Of a stretch of DNA of 64,000 bases, positions 1 through 14,500 are shown piece by piece. Both the position numbers and the translations under genes were made by a program. Each line of letters opens with the position of its first letter. Positions within the stretch are counted from its first letter, which is position 1. Source of the stretch: Liolophura sinensis (Eukaryota > Mollusca > Polyplacophora > Chitonida > Chitonidae). The stretch spans positions 33,338,402 to 33,402,401 of the forward strand of contig NC_088301.1 of the NCBI RefSeq assembly GCF_032854445.1, given 5' to 3'. The notes under the pieces were generated by a model. The model did not search any database. It saw nothing but the letters and a program-made list of their open reading frames with translations, and was not told where the DNA came from.

Positions 1-1050
1 TATTGACTAGTTTCTGCAGCTTCTCTCACAAGCTGTCATTGTGCTTGCAACAATGGCCCTTTGAAGGTGAATAAACAAGCATTGTGCACTGATTTTCATG
101 GCACAGAGTCTTTGGATCCACCAGACCAGCTATTGAATGTCCACACCCCCCCAGTCTTGCCTGTTTGGTATCTCTGCTCAAGTCTTCACTCCTGTACAGC
201 ACCAAAACATATGGTGTATATGTGTATACATTCATATGGTTGTATGCAAGTGAATGTGTTTCAGTATTGTTAACAGCCTTACATATAATCTCTATTCAAT
301 CTCAAAAATATGTAAACATGTCTTCATTCACTGGCCATGTTTTTAACCAGATGTATGGTTAATAGCTAATTGAATAATGAGTCTATTTCCATAAGCTTAT
401 AAAGTTTCTGTTGTGACTTACACACATAAAATATATGTCCAGAATTTTGTGTCCATATGTGTATTTATGTGTCATAAAGAGTTATTGTTGCTATAATTGA
501 TGTACATGTACATTGTTGCAAAAAGAATTACACTAATTCTAGTCCCTGTCCCTATGTTTTGACCTTTGTGTTCTGCTACAGCCTTGGGTTGCTGAAGAAC
601 TGGTGAACACAATATTGAAGGGTTCTATGCCCAGGCAGTCTCCCTCCTGCCAGCCCTGGCTGGAAGCTCATGCTGGACAGCCCTTCCCCTGAAGGCAGCT
701 GCTCTGTTGTAGTTACATTTTAAGGTTGTGTGGTCCTTATCAGCTGCATTGTCTGTAAGCCACATAGTGGAACATGTGCTGCCCATGTCCACAGGGAATT
801 CCAACCCAACTACACAGGGCTGCTTCCAGTTGTTCCACCTGAGATGAATATCCTTTTCTCCCCTGCAGGATATTTTCTTCCCAATGTTGTTTAATCAAGC
901 TCTCCTTTGTTAGACAATGCAGCTATGAGCCATTGTTTATTGGTAAGTCATTCATGATCTGTGGTTATATTTTTGTCTGTCCTCCACTGGCTAGATGTAA
1001 GTAAGTACAAAACCTTTGTAGATCTTGCAGCATGTTGTCTTCTATATAAT
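1..1050. other. Intergenic, nothing recognised
   Basis: AT-rich non-coding sequence. The short open frames here are at chance level, start mostly at non-ATG codons and resemble no family I know. Confidence 0.6.
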
Positions 1051-1054
1051 AAGA

Positions 1055-1340
1055 CTTACAGTGAGTAAAACCAGCGACACAAGTGTGATTATTGACAAGT
1101 ATTTACATATGCTCTTACTCTTCACGAGTAAGAGATTACACCACCCCTAGCACCATGGGTTAAAGCAGATTTAGGTAAAAAAAATTGTAGTGATTGCAAA
1201 TTATAAAACATAATTAGTCCAGAATTACTTAGAATGCTGTGTTGTAATCACATTTAACATACAGTTACAGTAAACAATGCAAAAGGACCAAGCCTCTACC
1301 AGCAGAATTTTGGTTTATCCAGGTATAAAAAAATAATAAA
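1055..1340 (+). repeat. Degenerate copy of repeat family A
   Basis: Aligns by eye along its length with the best A copy at 58944-59292. Shared blocks are 'gtaaaaccag', 'agcaccatgg' then 'ttaggtaaaaaaaa', 'agaattact' then 'aatgctgtgttgt', 'atcacattta', and 'cagcagaatt' near the end. It is an old, strongly diverged copy 42 kb away from the main cluster. Confidence 0.55.
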
Positions 1341-4300
1341 AGATTTACAGCATAGTGTGTAAAACCAAGGCATTGTCAACATTGCTTTAATACTTTAGAA
1401 ATTAACTAAAAAGTAGATTTGCTAACTATTATTTTTGTAAACTAGCTTGAATGAAAAGTTATTAACACTTGAAGCCTGGGTTAAAAAGACCTAGCAATCA
1501 GGATGCCAGAGAAATTGAAGGTACAGGTTGTAACAAAGTTACTGATTTTACTGTGTAGCATGTGTACTAATATTAAAGGTGTAAAATTTCAAGCCTTAAT
1601 TCCAAGTACTTGTTTTCTTATCAGTCACTTAACTGGAAGATTCAAAAAGTAAAGTAAATGAAAACATTGAAACCATGTGTGCTTTGACAAACCCACAAAG
1701 ATATCAGAGGGTGTTAGTATTTCAAAAAAAAATTTTTTTCTTTCATCTGCAGTAATCATTTTGGATCCTCAGTGGTACCAGTGCTCTTATTCCATTGGTT
1801 GATAAAAACTTTGATAAGATATACAGTTGCACCTGTAGTGTGCCCACAGAGCAAACAGAATTATGCAATTCAGGGGGTGGCATGTGACTCCCACATGTTG
1901 GCTCATAGTCTGCATGTTCAACCCTAGTTTCACTGGTCTTTGGTGCATTGGTGCACTAATTTGTTCCTTCAGTTGTAAAGCTGATATATGTTATGGCATA
2001 TGTAAAAAAATTATTGAGTATGGAATTAAACAACAATCAGAGAAGTAAATAAAGAATTAATAAATATATTTAAAATGGATGGTAATATGTACTATTTTTT
2101 TAAGTCTAATAGTTGGAGACATTTTCATGTAGTTGTTACTGTTAGATTACTCAGGAATGAATTTACAACACTGGCCACAAAAACTTTTACAAGAAAACAC
2201 AGCAGCTAGCCTGTAATTTTGAAATAACAAACGACCACTGGTATTACATTCTAGTGTCCTTTTTTTATATTATTTTTTATACTAAAGCAAGAAATTTGTC
2301 TGATAATACCCCTTGTCTTGGACATTCAGTCCTGTAATGATAGTAATTTAGTAATCAGTTGTGGAGATTGACTCTGGTTCAGTTCCATCCCCCAAACAAT
2401 TTACCACGCCACTGAGTACTTTGCTAAGTACAGATCCATGTCCAAGGGCTAGTGCTGTATTTTTATCACCGTAATTTACAGTCATCAAGCTCCAAACTTG
2501 ATCCTGTTACCATTGATTTTCAGAAAGCTTTAGTTTACAGTCGTGGATAGATCATTCATATGATCACCACCTATGCCAACTTCCTCCCTTAATTCGAATT
2601 AGTAGTAGGAATGTCGGAGAATGCTTGATTTTTCCTGACTTCAATATTGTATTAGCAAGTTTGCCATTGGTTGAGTGGTAGAGAGTATTAAGCACATAAA
2701 TCAAGTTAAATGAAGATTAAAATGGTTTAAGTGAAAATTGTTGACAGTAATAGGGGGAATAATAGGGATTGTTTGCATATACCCACTTAATTTACTCTTA
2801 AAATCTTGTTTATAGGTTCATTTGTTTTTTTTTTTATTATTATTGGATAGTGTTTAATTTACATAAACAGGAGATTATTAGGTGGCCAAGCACTCTGTTG
2901 AAATCGTTCTGATTTTTATTTTTCTTAGGCTTCCAACCAACTATTGTTCTCGCTCAGATTATTTTGCTTCTTCTCTGACACCAGTTTTTTTTTTTAACTG
3001 CGTGTCACAGGTGTTAACTTTCTACACATGTTCATAACTAAATCGCTTGGGCTACCTGCTGGAGTACAAAACTTTACCCACCTGTGACCCACTTTTCGGC
3101 CATATTGGAGTAATACGGAAATCTAAAAAAAAATCTTCTGCTGACCTTTAAAATTGATATGCCTTTACAGCACTACTAGGGGTATCAGGATTGAAAGTTT
3201 TATGCGAATCGGTCAAGAAATGTGAATCTCGCTATTGGTTGTTTTAGTGACGTGATTACCTATGGTTGAATTTTGCAAAAAAAGAAGATAGGAACTAGAT
3301 GTAGTTCGACCTGCTGAAGACATTCATGGTTTTAGTTTTTCCTATGATTTATAGTTGTTCTTTAAATTGCAGTTGATGCTCATTTTAGTGTCATTTTTCA
3401 AATGTCATGTGACCGGACATCATAATAAGTATGAAGCTGAAAATTGCTTAGTATATAGATCAAATGCAGATCTTCATTTTTGATTTACATTTTAGGACTG
3501 CAGGGCTACAAGTGATAGTTTTGCCATTTAAATGCGTTCAAAAACTTGTTATTTTTATTCACAGTCAGCTTGTAAAAATTGGAGTGTCCCCAAAACGGGT
3601 AAAGGTGGGAAAAACAAACCTCACATTTTCAATAACGAAATGCAGCTTTCGACATTTTGTGGTGTTTGGCCAGTCACATGATTTGGTAGCCATTTTGAAT
3701 TTTATAGCTAAGCTTAAACCATTTATGACTGTAAATTGGTGAATAATCTTTTGATGCAATTTCACTTGCAAGTTTCAGGTGGATCGCCATACCTATATTG
3801 TAGAAAGCATTTTGTTTGGTATGTTTGGTTTAGCTTAAAAGTAGGTCAAGACTAAAAACACCTTAAAAAGTTTTTTACAGTCATGTAATTTGTATGGCCT
3901 GTATCAAGAGAACTGTGGTATGTAGAAATATGAAACGAAATTGTAGCCCAAGACATGTAGTTTCTGGCAGGTGTCAACAGATTTGAGCCACGATCAGTGG
4001 TTTTCTCGCCAGAAATGGTTAAATGACACGACCCTACAGCAGAAATAGAAACGCAAGCCTGTACATTTAACATAGACTTTAGAGGTAACTGTGTATTACT
4101 GTGTATGTTCTGCAGGTAACTTGCCACATAGGTTGGCTGCCTGTCACTCAAACCGAAAAATGAACAACTCTCCCTCCTCTCCCCAGCTATCAGCAGTTAA
4201 TTTTCAGTGTTTGCACATAAAGCCAGCCCTGTTCACAATGTATCATTTGTAATTCTCAACAATCCCAAAGGAATTCCCCCATACCCCCATGCCATCAGGA

Positions 4301-7300
4301 ATATAAGTCCAAAGCCTTGGCCAAATATACCAACAGTTTCTATCCACACATGTACGAGCCCACACATGACGAGCCCAAAAAATGTAACTCTTATTAGGCC
4401 AAATTTAACCGTTTAAGAAATATCACAGTTACCAGTTTCTTTTTTAGGTCTAGACCTTACATACCCATAAGGAAGAGACAGGCTTTAGGATGCCACACAG
4501 AAAAGTAACTAAATCTTTTTTAAACAAAGCAACACACCACACTGCTTAGTCCTTTTCAGTATTTTGTCACTATGTGTGTTAGCTTCTGTTCATAAACAGA
4601 TGTTTGCCAAAGCTTAATTTTTCCGATAGTGGCAAATTAGTGCATTACTTTCATAGTGTTTTCTTATGAAAGAAAAGAATATTTTTTCTTTTTGACATTC
4701 TTTAGGACCTTGATGCTCGATCACTGGTATAGCTATAAGGAACGTAACGGCTTTAATTACCATTTTTGTTTAACTATGAGCCAAAGTTGGATGATATTAG
4801 TCAACGTATGATACTGTTTAATTAATATTTATTTCCAAGTCTGATTAGCAATTGTATTAATTTAATTTACATAGATTAATTTCTACTTACTGCACCCCAC
4901 AGAAATATAAAGGAAACCTTGGCACCCTTAAGCATTACAGCTAATATCTGTAAATTAGGCAGAAAAATTTAACAATCTGGTTTTCCAGCCACTACTACTT
5001 TTCACGTACTCACACCCACACTTTCTGCCACACCGCCCACAGTTAAATCTATAGACTAATATACATGTATGTATTTGAAGAACAGTTAGAGCAATGCAGA
5101 AAGATTGTTCTGTGTGTAAGAAATAGGTTTGAGTCTGTCCTATGTGGTATTAGTCGTAATAAGCACATTAATAGTAGTAAAGCAAAACTTAATCTAGGTA
5201 TTGAGGAGAGCTGTTGGTAAGGGTGGAGAGGCTGAAGTTCTCACGATGAACTGTACTGGTTACATTTCTGGGCAAACATGGTTGTGTTATCAAAACAGTG
5301 CACGTGCAGCTTCACTCAGACTATTGTTGTCATCTTGAGGGCTGAATCATCCTCCTCTTCACACGTCCACATGCTGGCTTACGCTGGGATCAACTCCAAC
5401 TCCATTGTTATCCCTTTCAGCTGACCAAAACCATTAAAATCTTCAATCGAGCCGTCGTCTCATTCCCATCAGTAAAGTATAATTTCATTTGGACTGATCT
5501 GCCAGTGTAAACACAACCATTCCCAGAGATATTCACCAATTTTAACTTCATAATTGATTTAAGATATGTATGCAAACAAATAAACCATTTTCCTTTTAAT
5601 TCTACAATTTAAATTATGTGACTTTCAGTGTTATTGTATCATTGAAAATACATTTTTATACACATTATTGAGTCGTATTACAGTAGGGTATTGTCCATGC
5701 ATAAACTTTTTGACATGAACACTCTATCTACAGGACCCGTTTAACCAGAGCTTTTAAATTAGGATGTTTTTTATGTACCTTTTATTAAATCTATTAAAAA
5801 TGGAGCCTTGAGTTATGAGTTATACCCCATTTTGTTATATATCGATTCTTCATATTCTTGACACTATGTCTAAAGAACTGCTTGTTTAAACTTGAAAAGC
5901 TGTGAATCTTGAGGTAATTATATACCTACCATTGGCCAAGAAGCCTATTCAGAAACTATACCCACGGGCAACAACGAAGCATTATACAATTTAAATAAGT
6001 CACGTTTACTTCATTGGACAAGATGTAAATTCATACACATTTTTATTCACACATGCACAAATACCTTTTCTAAGCTATAAAAAAAATCATCATTTGATGT
6101 AGATTATTATTTGCACAAAGTTAGGTTGTGTTTGTAAAAGATTTTTATTGGACATTATTGAATCAGTCCTGTTGCTATTGCGTGACATGTCTGTGTGTTT
6201 TTCTCTTAAAATTATCCACACTGCAGACATTTGCAATAGTGTTTGAGGAGGGAATTATTTTCCGACAAATGTGTACTGATCACCAAATTATCTAATTTTT
6301 TATAACTTGTGTGATTGTGGAAACACATCCAGTATGTTGTATTTACTTTTTATGTTTTACTCACATTAGAATAAATATCTGTCTTTGCATGGATTTTTGA
6401 TAATAGAAATTGTCTAAACAAACAGTAGAATGACTTGGGCACAGAATATTACACAAACATCAAGCCATGGCCTTCTGTTACAGTTACTGATAACTGTCAG
6501 TTAAATGTAGGTCAAACAGAGTTTGTTTGGTTTGGATTGTCCTTGTTTTGTTTGGATTGTCCTTGTTCTGTTTGTACAATGTGTTAGTGGGCACACCAGA
6601 AGTATGGCTGGTATGTTGTTCTGGTGCAAACTGCTGTCTGTCACACCAGACTCCATGGTTAAGAATGACACAGGTCTTAGGTAACGAAACAGTAAAGTCC
6701 TTGAAGTTGCACCTTTTTGTTTAAAATTGAGTACCCTGTAGAATTTTCTATGAAAATTGAAAAAGGTGAGACCTTTGAGAGTTTTTTTTTTTTAAATGGA
6801 ATTTACGGATAAAATGATGATTGCTCCACGTGTACAGTACTACGTACATCTTTAAACCACTCAGCTGTTAAGGGCCCCAGTGCTAGTGAATAAGAGATGT
6901 AAACTGTTTTTGTGTAGAATGAGAAAACCATGCTGACCTCACAAGTAGTTTAACAATAATCAAATAAACAGATTTATTTTGAAGATTTAGAACAGTATAC
7001 TGGTACGTGTTTCACCTTGTCCTTTTTTCTGTCCCTCTGAAATCTCCATGCTGCCATAATTTTTCCTTTTTGTTATCAGAGTTAACTTGAATAGAACAAG
7101 GGTCTTACTAGCTCATTCAGCAAAAATGATTTTTCTCATGAAAGCAATCAGCCCAAGACCATTGAGGTTGCATGCTGGAATTATAGCTCTTGCTGGTTTG
7201 TCAAGTACTAGTTTTAATGCCTTATTTTCAGATTATAAGTACTATGAAGCTGACAGTGGAATATACGGAATCTTGTAGCAAGAGGAATCCTTTGCTCTTG

Positions 7301-10300
7301 CTTCAGAAGGGAAAGGTTTTTTTCACCAGAAATTTGTAGAAATGGACGGCTGAACATTCCCACCCTTCCTAAGATGCAGGACAAGGAAAGACAACCTCAT
7401 TGTCATACAGGCTTCCCCTGTGACTTAATTTCTTTCTTTTCTGATGACTCAACTATTTTAATGATGTTAGCCATGTCCAGGCTGGATATGAAGATGAGAG
7501 GACCTGTCAGACTTAGCTGCCAATAGATGTCTGATATCTAAGTGACAGTGACAAAGCTGCCACGACACATTAATGGCAACCTTCTAAACCTTGCTTGTCT
7601 CTTCACTGTGACTTAGCCATGGATCTTCATTAAAATAACCTTACATAACAAGCTCATGAAATGTGAGTAGAAAACATCACCAGCATATTCCAGTTTCTTT
7701 TAAGGTGAAAAACTTAAGACATGCACCACATTCATATTAATGTACATATTGCATTAATAAAAATGTCTCGTCTTTAAAGTGGGTTGATTTTGTAATTTTT
7801 TGTCTTTAGTGTAAAATAAGATACTTTCAGTGGCGTTTTAACTTTTTCTAAGGACATATATGGCTATGGTATAACTGATAGAGTATACTCCGATTAGCCA
7901 CAGCCAATTCAACTCAACCTGCATATGTTGATGGAACTTGAATTCATTGCTGACCTGTAAAAGTCAACACCTTACAATATTCAGCCAACAAGGCTCTTTT
8001 TCAGATCAAAAGTAAATTATTATTGCCCAAGTGTAGTTGCATACTGAAATGCACATGTTGACCTCCATACAGAATTGATTTTCTTTTCTGCACAAGATAC
8101 AGTACCTCAGCACCTCAGTGACATTCTGTGTGCAGGTGCGAACAAGCACTGTTATCACACTTTCCATTCAAGTCTCAAGCCAAATTATGTTTCAGCATGT
8201 AATGTAGTTTCTTTTAAAAGATTTTGTTTTTTGAAGATGATGAAATCTACAGGAGTGTTAGTTTTTCTTTTCCATACCAAAGCATCTAAGTGTTGTAGTT
8301 GATTACTTTCTGTCATGGGACCAAATCAGGCGTTTCAAAATGATGTGTTTTTACTGCTCTGCTGGATGCAGCTGCGATTTCTTGCCTGTGGTGTTTCTGC
8401 CAACTGTTTAAATTCATTCCGCACAGGAGTCCAGCAGGTCTTGAGACCAGAGACGCTTTTGTGGCAGGACAGCTGCTTTATTATGTCCCTCGGGCGGGTT
8501 ATGCGACATGCAGTTCCAAAAACACTGCCTGGCTTCCAGCATCATTTGGAACCAGGAAGGCGATTGCAAAATGAGTTTACCTTGCGGCAAAATGCTTCCA
8601 CGTTTCACCTACCTCTTTGACAAAACACAAGCATGGCCAAAGACAGGATAATGTTACACAAAAATAGCTGTGGACGTGATAAATTGTTCATAACGGTCTT
8701 CCATCTAATATCCCCTTCAGCTCAGTCTAATGGATGATAATAGTCTTAGAAGTGAGTTGATCTGAAGTCCTCAAGTCTTTAGCATAAACTGCTCTATTTT
8801 GATGGCACACACAGAAGCTAAAGATTTTAACATTTCCACTTACTGTGGAAGTTCCCTGGAGTTTGAACACAGTATTTTTCCGTCATACACTTATAAATAT
8901 CATCCCTCCACCCAGCCTAGGTAAAGCTTAGTCTTCTATGCTTGATGAAGAGATCCACTATAGTATCACAAGGGATATTTGATATCATGCTCTCCCACAC
9001 TATTATCATTCAAATCTTCATGTTAAGAAAAAACCTTAGACAGGAAAAAACCAAACAGTTTTGAGAAATGAACAATATGATGGTGACAAAGATTAATAGA
9101 GCATTGCATTATCACTAGTGTGTAAGTGACATGGTATCCCCCTTCAAAACCTAAAAGGAGACTAGAATGCTGGAATTGTAATTGAAATGAAGTGTTATTG
9201 TGCCCTTTTAGCCAACCATGTCAGAAAGATATCGGCTCTTTGTGAACTTGGTAAGGGAACAGTTTAGAAAGAACAAATTTCTGAAAAAAGTACATAGACA
9301 TATAATAAATTGTCTGGTAGTATGTTTTCAGATTGCTTATTTTAGTATGAGCACTTTCACAGGTGTTATTCAGTTAGTTTCCTCAGAGAATGCTAAAAAA
9401 GTAGAGACCACTCAGTCATTCACGTGTTCACCACTTAAGTTTCTTATAAATTGCCTTCATTACTGAGAGTGTGCTGAATTTGATATAAGTGACACCTGAA
9501 TGAAAGTATGTGTGGTCTAAGTATATGGGTGGATAGCCTGTATTACATTCCTGTTAATTATTAACATAACTGGCTTGTGAATTTCCCAAAAGGTGTATAT
9601 GTCAGAATTATTGTCAAAATGTTAACTTAGAGATAAAGCAATCTTAACTTCCTAAGAGCTTGAATAAAGCAGAGCTTTTTGGAGCAGAATGCAGATGTTA
9701 ACTATTTACTCAAAGGGGGTTGTTCTAATGCATTTCAAGGATGCACTCTTCATTTAAATTTGTATGCAGGATAACAGTTTACACCCAAAAGATTTTCTTT
9801 TTCGCCATTTTTAGATTTGCTGTTGCACAGTATTAACATTAAGTGTAACTTGTTTCATTAAAAAAAATGAAATATGTGACAGAATTGAAATACTAATAGT
9901 AATCTATGTAATTTGAGTTTGGTATCATTGTAAAGACAACTTTGCCATATTAATAGCAGTTTTCTAATACATGACAAAGTCTTTATAAGCCTGAAAATAT
10001 GTGTTTTTATTTATTGAGGTGCAGTGTAAGTCCCCAAGTCCTTGCAGTGGTCACAAATGATATCAATTCTGTTGGATGCTTCTTTGTAGATTAGAGATAG
10101 AAATCAAATTTAGAAACGTAATGATACTGTGATGAGAAAATTAATTTGTTTGAGCACTGAAATATTTCTCATGAGACACCTGATGAGCAGTAATTTATAG
10201 AAATAGAAAGAAATGAATTCTTCTTGCAGAACACCCAGAATGTGCAGTAAAAGAAGTGTTGAAATACTCAGAGTATAAAACAACTTCAATAAACTTTGAT

Positions 10301-11396
10301 AACCCTGGACTTGTGTAAACCTGTCAGTTCTTAAGATCTGTTGCTCATAGGTTAAACCCTTTTCAACTTTTTCTTGAGCCAGTGTTTGATAAAGGGTACT
10401 GTGTAGAGTCCTTAATCAAGCCGAAGGTAAACATGTCACAGGTGAAGATGTTTGTCAAGGCCCTCATTTCCTAAGAATTGGTCAGAAGCCCAAACAAAAC
10501 AAACATGGCTCTTGATAATGCAACAAGATAAAATAACTGTTTATCAACAACATAGAGATTTCAAGATGTGGTCCTACAAGGTTTATCGTCAGGTATGCTT
10601 ATTATTAAGCTCTTTTAATCCCTCACTTGTCTTTCTGGGGATTCTTCACCCCATGGATTTCCACATCTTACAGACAAGAAACTTCACATTGCATACCCAG
10701 TAGATGCAAAGGAAGTTTTTTTCTATGAACAAGAGTGGGGAGTAAGATTTGTTCATAATGGGTATCTATTATTTTAACCCAATAGGAAATATTACAAATA
10801 AGTTTAATCAGATAATGGTCAGTATTGTGTTTTTTTTTAAATGGAAACCACACAGTGAGACAGGATTGACTTTTATGTACACGTGCTACATGTATATTTT
10901 GGTGCATAGTTGTCCTTAAAGGTCTTTAACAAAATACTTTACTGCCAATGAACAAACACAAGGCTTCAAAAAAAGCTTTATGTCAAGTGCAAGGGCAAAT
11001 ATTTTGCTTCTTTTACTGATAGTGGAGTGATAGTGAATATAAATTTGCTTTGTAAAAGTGTTCTGTGTTGGAAAGTTAAAATTATTGATCATCATTAATA
11101 CAGCTCCGTGTGTTTATGTGAGTGGTTATGTTATGTCATCAAGTCTGTGGGAATGTTTAGTGTGTGTTTCAAAGGTCCTGGAATGTAACTGAAAAAGACT
11201 ACACATCAGAGCTCATACTGGAAGCTTCAGAGTCTATAATACACATATTCCAAACAAAGTTCATCAGTTTTCCATGTGCTAAGGTTAATAACCTTTAAAT
11301 GCAAACTCAGGAATCTTGGGTTTTGAAGTTGAGAAATTTTACACTTGCATAGCAAATAGTGACAATTTTATGACAGTTGTTTGTCATATGCTATTT
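1341..11396. other. Long intergenic stretch, no gene seen
   Basis: About 10 kb without a supported gene. Around 2950-3800 the sequence has a transposon-like feel (gtcatgtgacc, ggccatattggag) but I found neither ends nor a second copy. A 20-bp direct duplication (tttggattgtccttgtt repeated) lies at about 6531-6572. The segment 8310-8640 is more complex and GC-richer than its surroundings, with an open frame of 101 codons on + and 64 on -, but neither resembles a known protein. Confidence 0.5.
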
Positions 11397-11519
11397 ACTG
11401 GTCGTGGGTACCCCCCATCCCCCTCCCCTTTCGGGCTCTGTTCCCTTTCCTCCCACCATAAGCTGGCCAAGCTCTAATAAGTGAAATATTCTTGAGTACA
11501 GCATAAAATGCAAATCACA

Positions 11520-11550
<31 letters not shown>

Positions 11551-11553
11551 ATA
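11397..11553 (+). repeat. tRNA-derived SINE, 3' half with aaat tail
   Basis: Contains the conserved SINE body 'ggtcgtgggt' ... 'tttcctcccaccataa' ... 'gctggcc', then 'aagtgaaatattcttgagta' and 'aaaatgcaaatca', ending in about eight aaat units (11517-11552). The tRNA-like 5' half is missing. Confidence 0.85.
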
Positions 11554-14500
11554 TACAATTTACTTTATGGATTATCATAGGAATTAGTTATGACAACTGT
11601 GTAGGATTTCAAAGGGTATATAAAAAAAATGTGTTCATGCCTGAGAATTCTTTCCCAGCTGGTGCTAGTTACAGTGGGAATATAGTGGGAAATTTATGGC
11701 TTGGACTTGTCAGCCTGTTTGTCCAATTAAAACACAGTCAAGCCTTGAACTATGAAAATAAACACCCCATTTACATAGGACCTTTTGGTCTAACTATGGT
11801 GATGGCAGAACCATTTCTTGGGTAAGTTGTATACTTTTATAGCTGTGGATCTGCTATAAAACAGATCCTTCACCTTTGGTGAGTCTCTTCTGTTGGTTTT
11901 ATCATAGATTACCCACAGTAGAATGCACTCTGTTTGGGCCATTCTGAGGGTGGGAAAGCACTAATATTTAAGTACTGTTGGGCTAGAGTTTGATCTAAAC
12001 ACAGCATATAGATACCTAGTGAAAAATTAATACATAACTGACTGGTCTTCGTTGTGTAATGACTATCCCAAAATATACGACATGAGATAATGTATCCTTT
12101 GTGAGGGCATGAATCTTAAACAGACAAGAACTACTGTCAAATTTTTTACCACTTGTTTGAAGATCTTGTCTTTATGGTAACTCATACTCAGGGGATGAGT
12201 GCTTCGTAGCACAATAGTTAACAAGCGTATCTGTTTGGGTGAAATATAAATGGGCAAACTGGAGCACATTTCAGATTTGTTGATATGACATGCACTGGTA
12301 TGCAATTTAAAAACTGAATATTTTGTGATGTAAAAAGTTAATAGCTCTTAGAATGTAGGTGTTAGCAAGTATGTGTACTATGCGGAGATGTGTTACATTA
12401 TGCCACTGAGTAGCCTGTGTAATCATATAATCTGATGACAGGGGTACCTGGGTATTGTAATGTAATACAATGTCATTTTGAGTGTTTTTGACAAATATCA
12501 ACTCTTAAATATGTCAAGTCAAAAATTGTGACCTGATTCAGGTTAAAAGTGTCCCTATGGGACCCTACAGTTAACCCTTTCTGTTTTGTCACATAATAAG
12601 ACACATTTTAAATTACATGCTTACTGAACCAGAAAATTATGTTAAGGGCTTTTTTTTTGGTTCCTTGTCCTATTAATTCAACTGGTAACTGCTTAACAAG
12701 GTGACAGGTGTTAATGAATTGTGTAGTATTGATTAATAGGTGAATTAATCAATGACAATACCACAGGGGTTTCTCTGTAATGTACTGCTGCATATTTTGT
12801 GAATTACTGGTAGGGAAAGAATCCCAGTAGACCATCACACTACATGTGTATGTGCATGTAATACATTTGCATACAAAGCTATACCATAAGGTTTGTTGTG
12901 GCCAACCATATACTCAGAGTTGAGTGGGAATTGGCATAGGTACTTGTAATAGTGGATCAGATAGGAAGAAAGTGAAAAGTGAATAATATTTTGGTTAAAA
13001 AAAGACAAGAGGTAGAAGTTCAATAAAGTCAGCCACAGTCTTAAAAGCCTTCCAAGGATGGAACATGGAAAGATTTGTCTATCCTGTTAGCTTAGTTATT
13101 AAACCCATATAGGCTGGTGTCTTTTAGAGTTAAGTTGATAAAACAGCTTTCTTTTAAGGCTGTTTGTCTTAGCATTATGATCCTAAAAAGCATATCTTGT
13201 AAATAAAGCCTAGTTACTACTAGAATGTTTGTATGTGTCCTCAAAACATTTTTATGACGTTACATGTGTTATGACAGTCTTGTGGACTTCAGTTTTGTAA
13301 CTTAGGGCAAAGCATCATATTGATTGATCATTTTAATAATAATGGTTGAATGTGTGGCAGTTGTACTAAATTGTTATCATACAATATTCAGTCTTGTGAA
13401 TGGTGCCCAGTATTAGGTGTATGGTTGCATCTACAGTGTATGTTTGTCAATAATTACGTCATTAAATCAATACACCCAACATATGGCCTTTGAAGAAGAC
13501 CTAAGTATTATTTTAGGATGTGAGCTCTGAAAAAGTGCATATGCACATATATGTAGGGAATTAATGGTCTTTTGCACTGCTGGACCTGCAGGTAAGATGA
13601 GATGGATGACATTACATACAGAAGTTTGAATACCATAAATATCGTTTAATGAATAGATGAGAAAAGTCAAGTGCAATATGTCTCAGCAAGATGGTATTTT
13701 AACAAAGTTGCAATACACAAATATTTTGTTAGAAAAAGAGATAAGACTGTCTAACAATAAAATTATGATGATTTCTATACTTTTGAATGGTTTACTTTAC
13801 TAGACAGCTGTCAATAATTACTTATCAATAATTAAAATTACCTTCATTAACATGAAGGTGTTATGCATATTTCAGACTAATTAGTGTTACGTATTGTTAG
13901 TAATGGCTAAGCATTAATTCATTCAAATCCTTGCTCATTGTAGCCTTTGTCTTAAGTGGTTTTTACTGTGACCAAGACCATTCCCTTGTCCTCCTCCCTA
14001 GACTTACAACATTTTCTCCTACTTACAATAGATATATATAACTGATGAAATTTAAAGTTTCTTCTTAACCTGTCACAAGTTTTAACGTTTTATTTTTAGT
14101 TTAAAAATTAAATTCAAGCCCTGTTGTGGGGAAATTTTACAAAATTTATTGCACTGGTCCAGGTAGGCTTTGGTATACTGATTACAAAAGATGTGCACAT
14201 GAGGATACATGGATGTGTGCGACCTTTAACCTGTGCTGGCTGCCTGGCTTCTGCTTGCTCCCAATGAGGTTAGCATTCAGTGAGGCCAGAGACCAGATGT
14301 CAGTCTCATTAGCAGAGGTGTTTAGCTCTAATTCCTCATGCAGAGATACAGGGTCAGCTGCACTTGACACGGAGATTACATCCGACTGCGAAACGTGCCA
14401 TCTCTGGGAGACCCTTGTGTTTGACCTCTGCGTCGAAACAAATTTCATGTTTACCTGGTGAGAACTGTGCACAGAGCAGAAGATAAGAGCATTGCTCAGA

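Noticed and set aside
14126-14472. 111-codon frame on + and 96-codon frame on - as a small gene
   Set aside because: Overlapping on opposite strands, no ATG for the + frame, no known motif, no clear splice sites.
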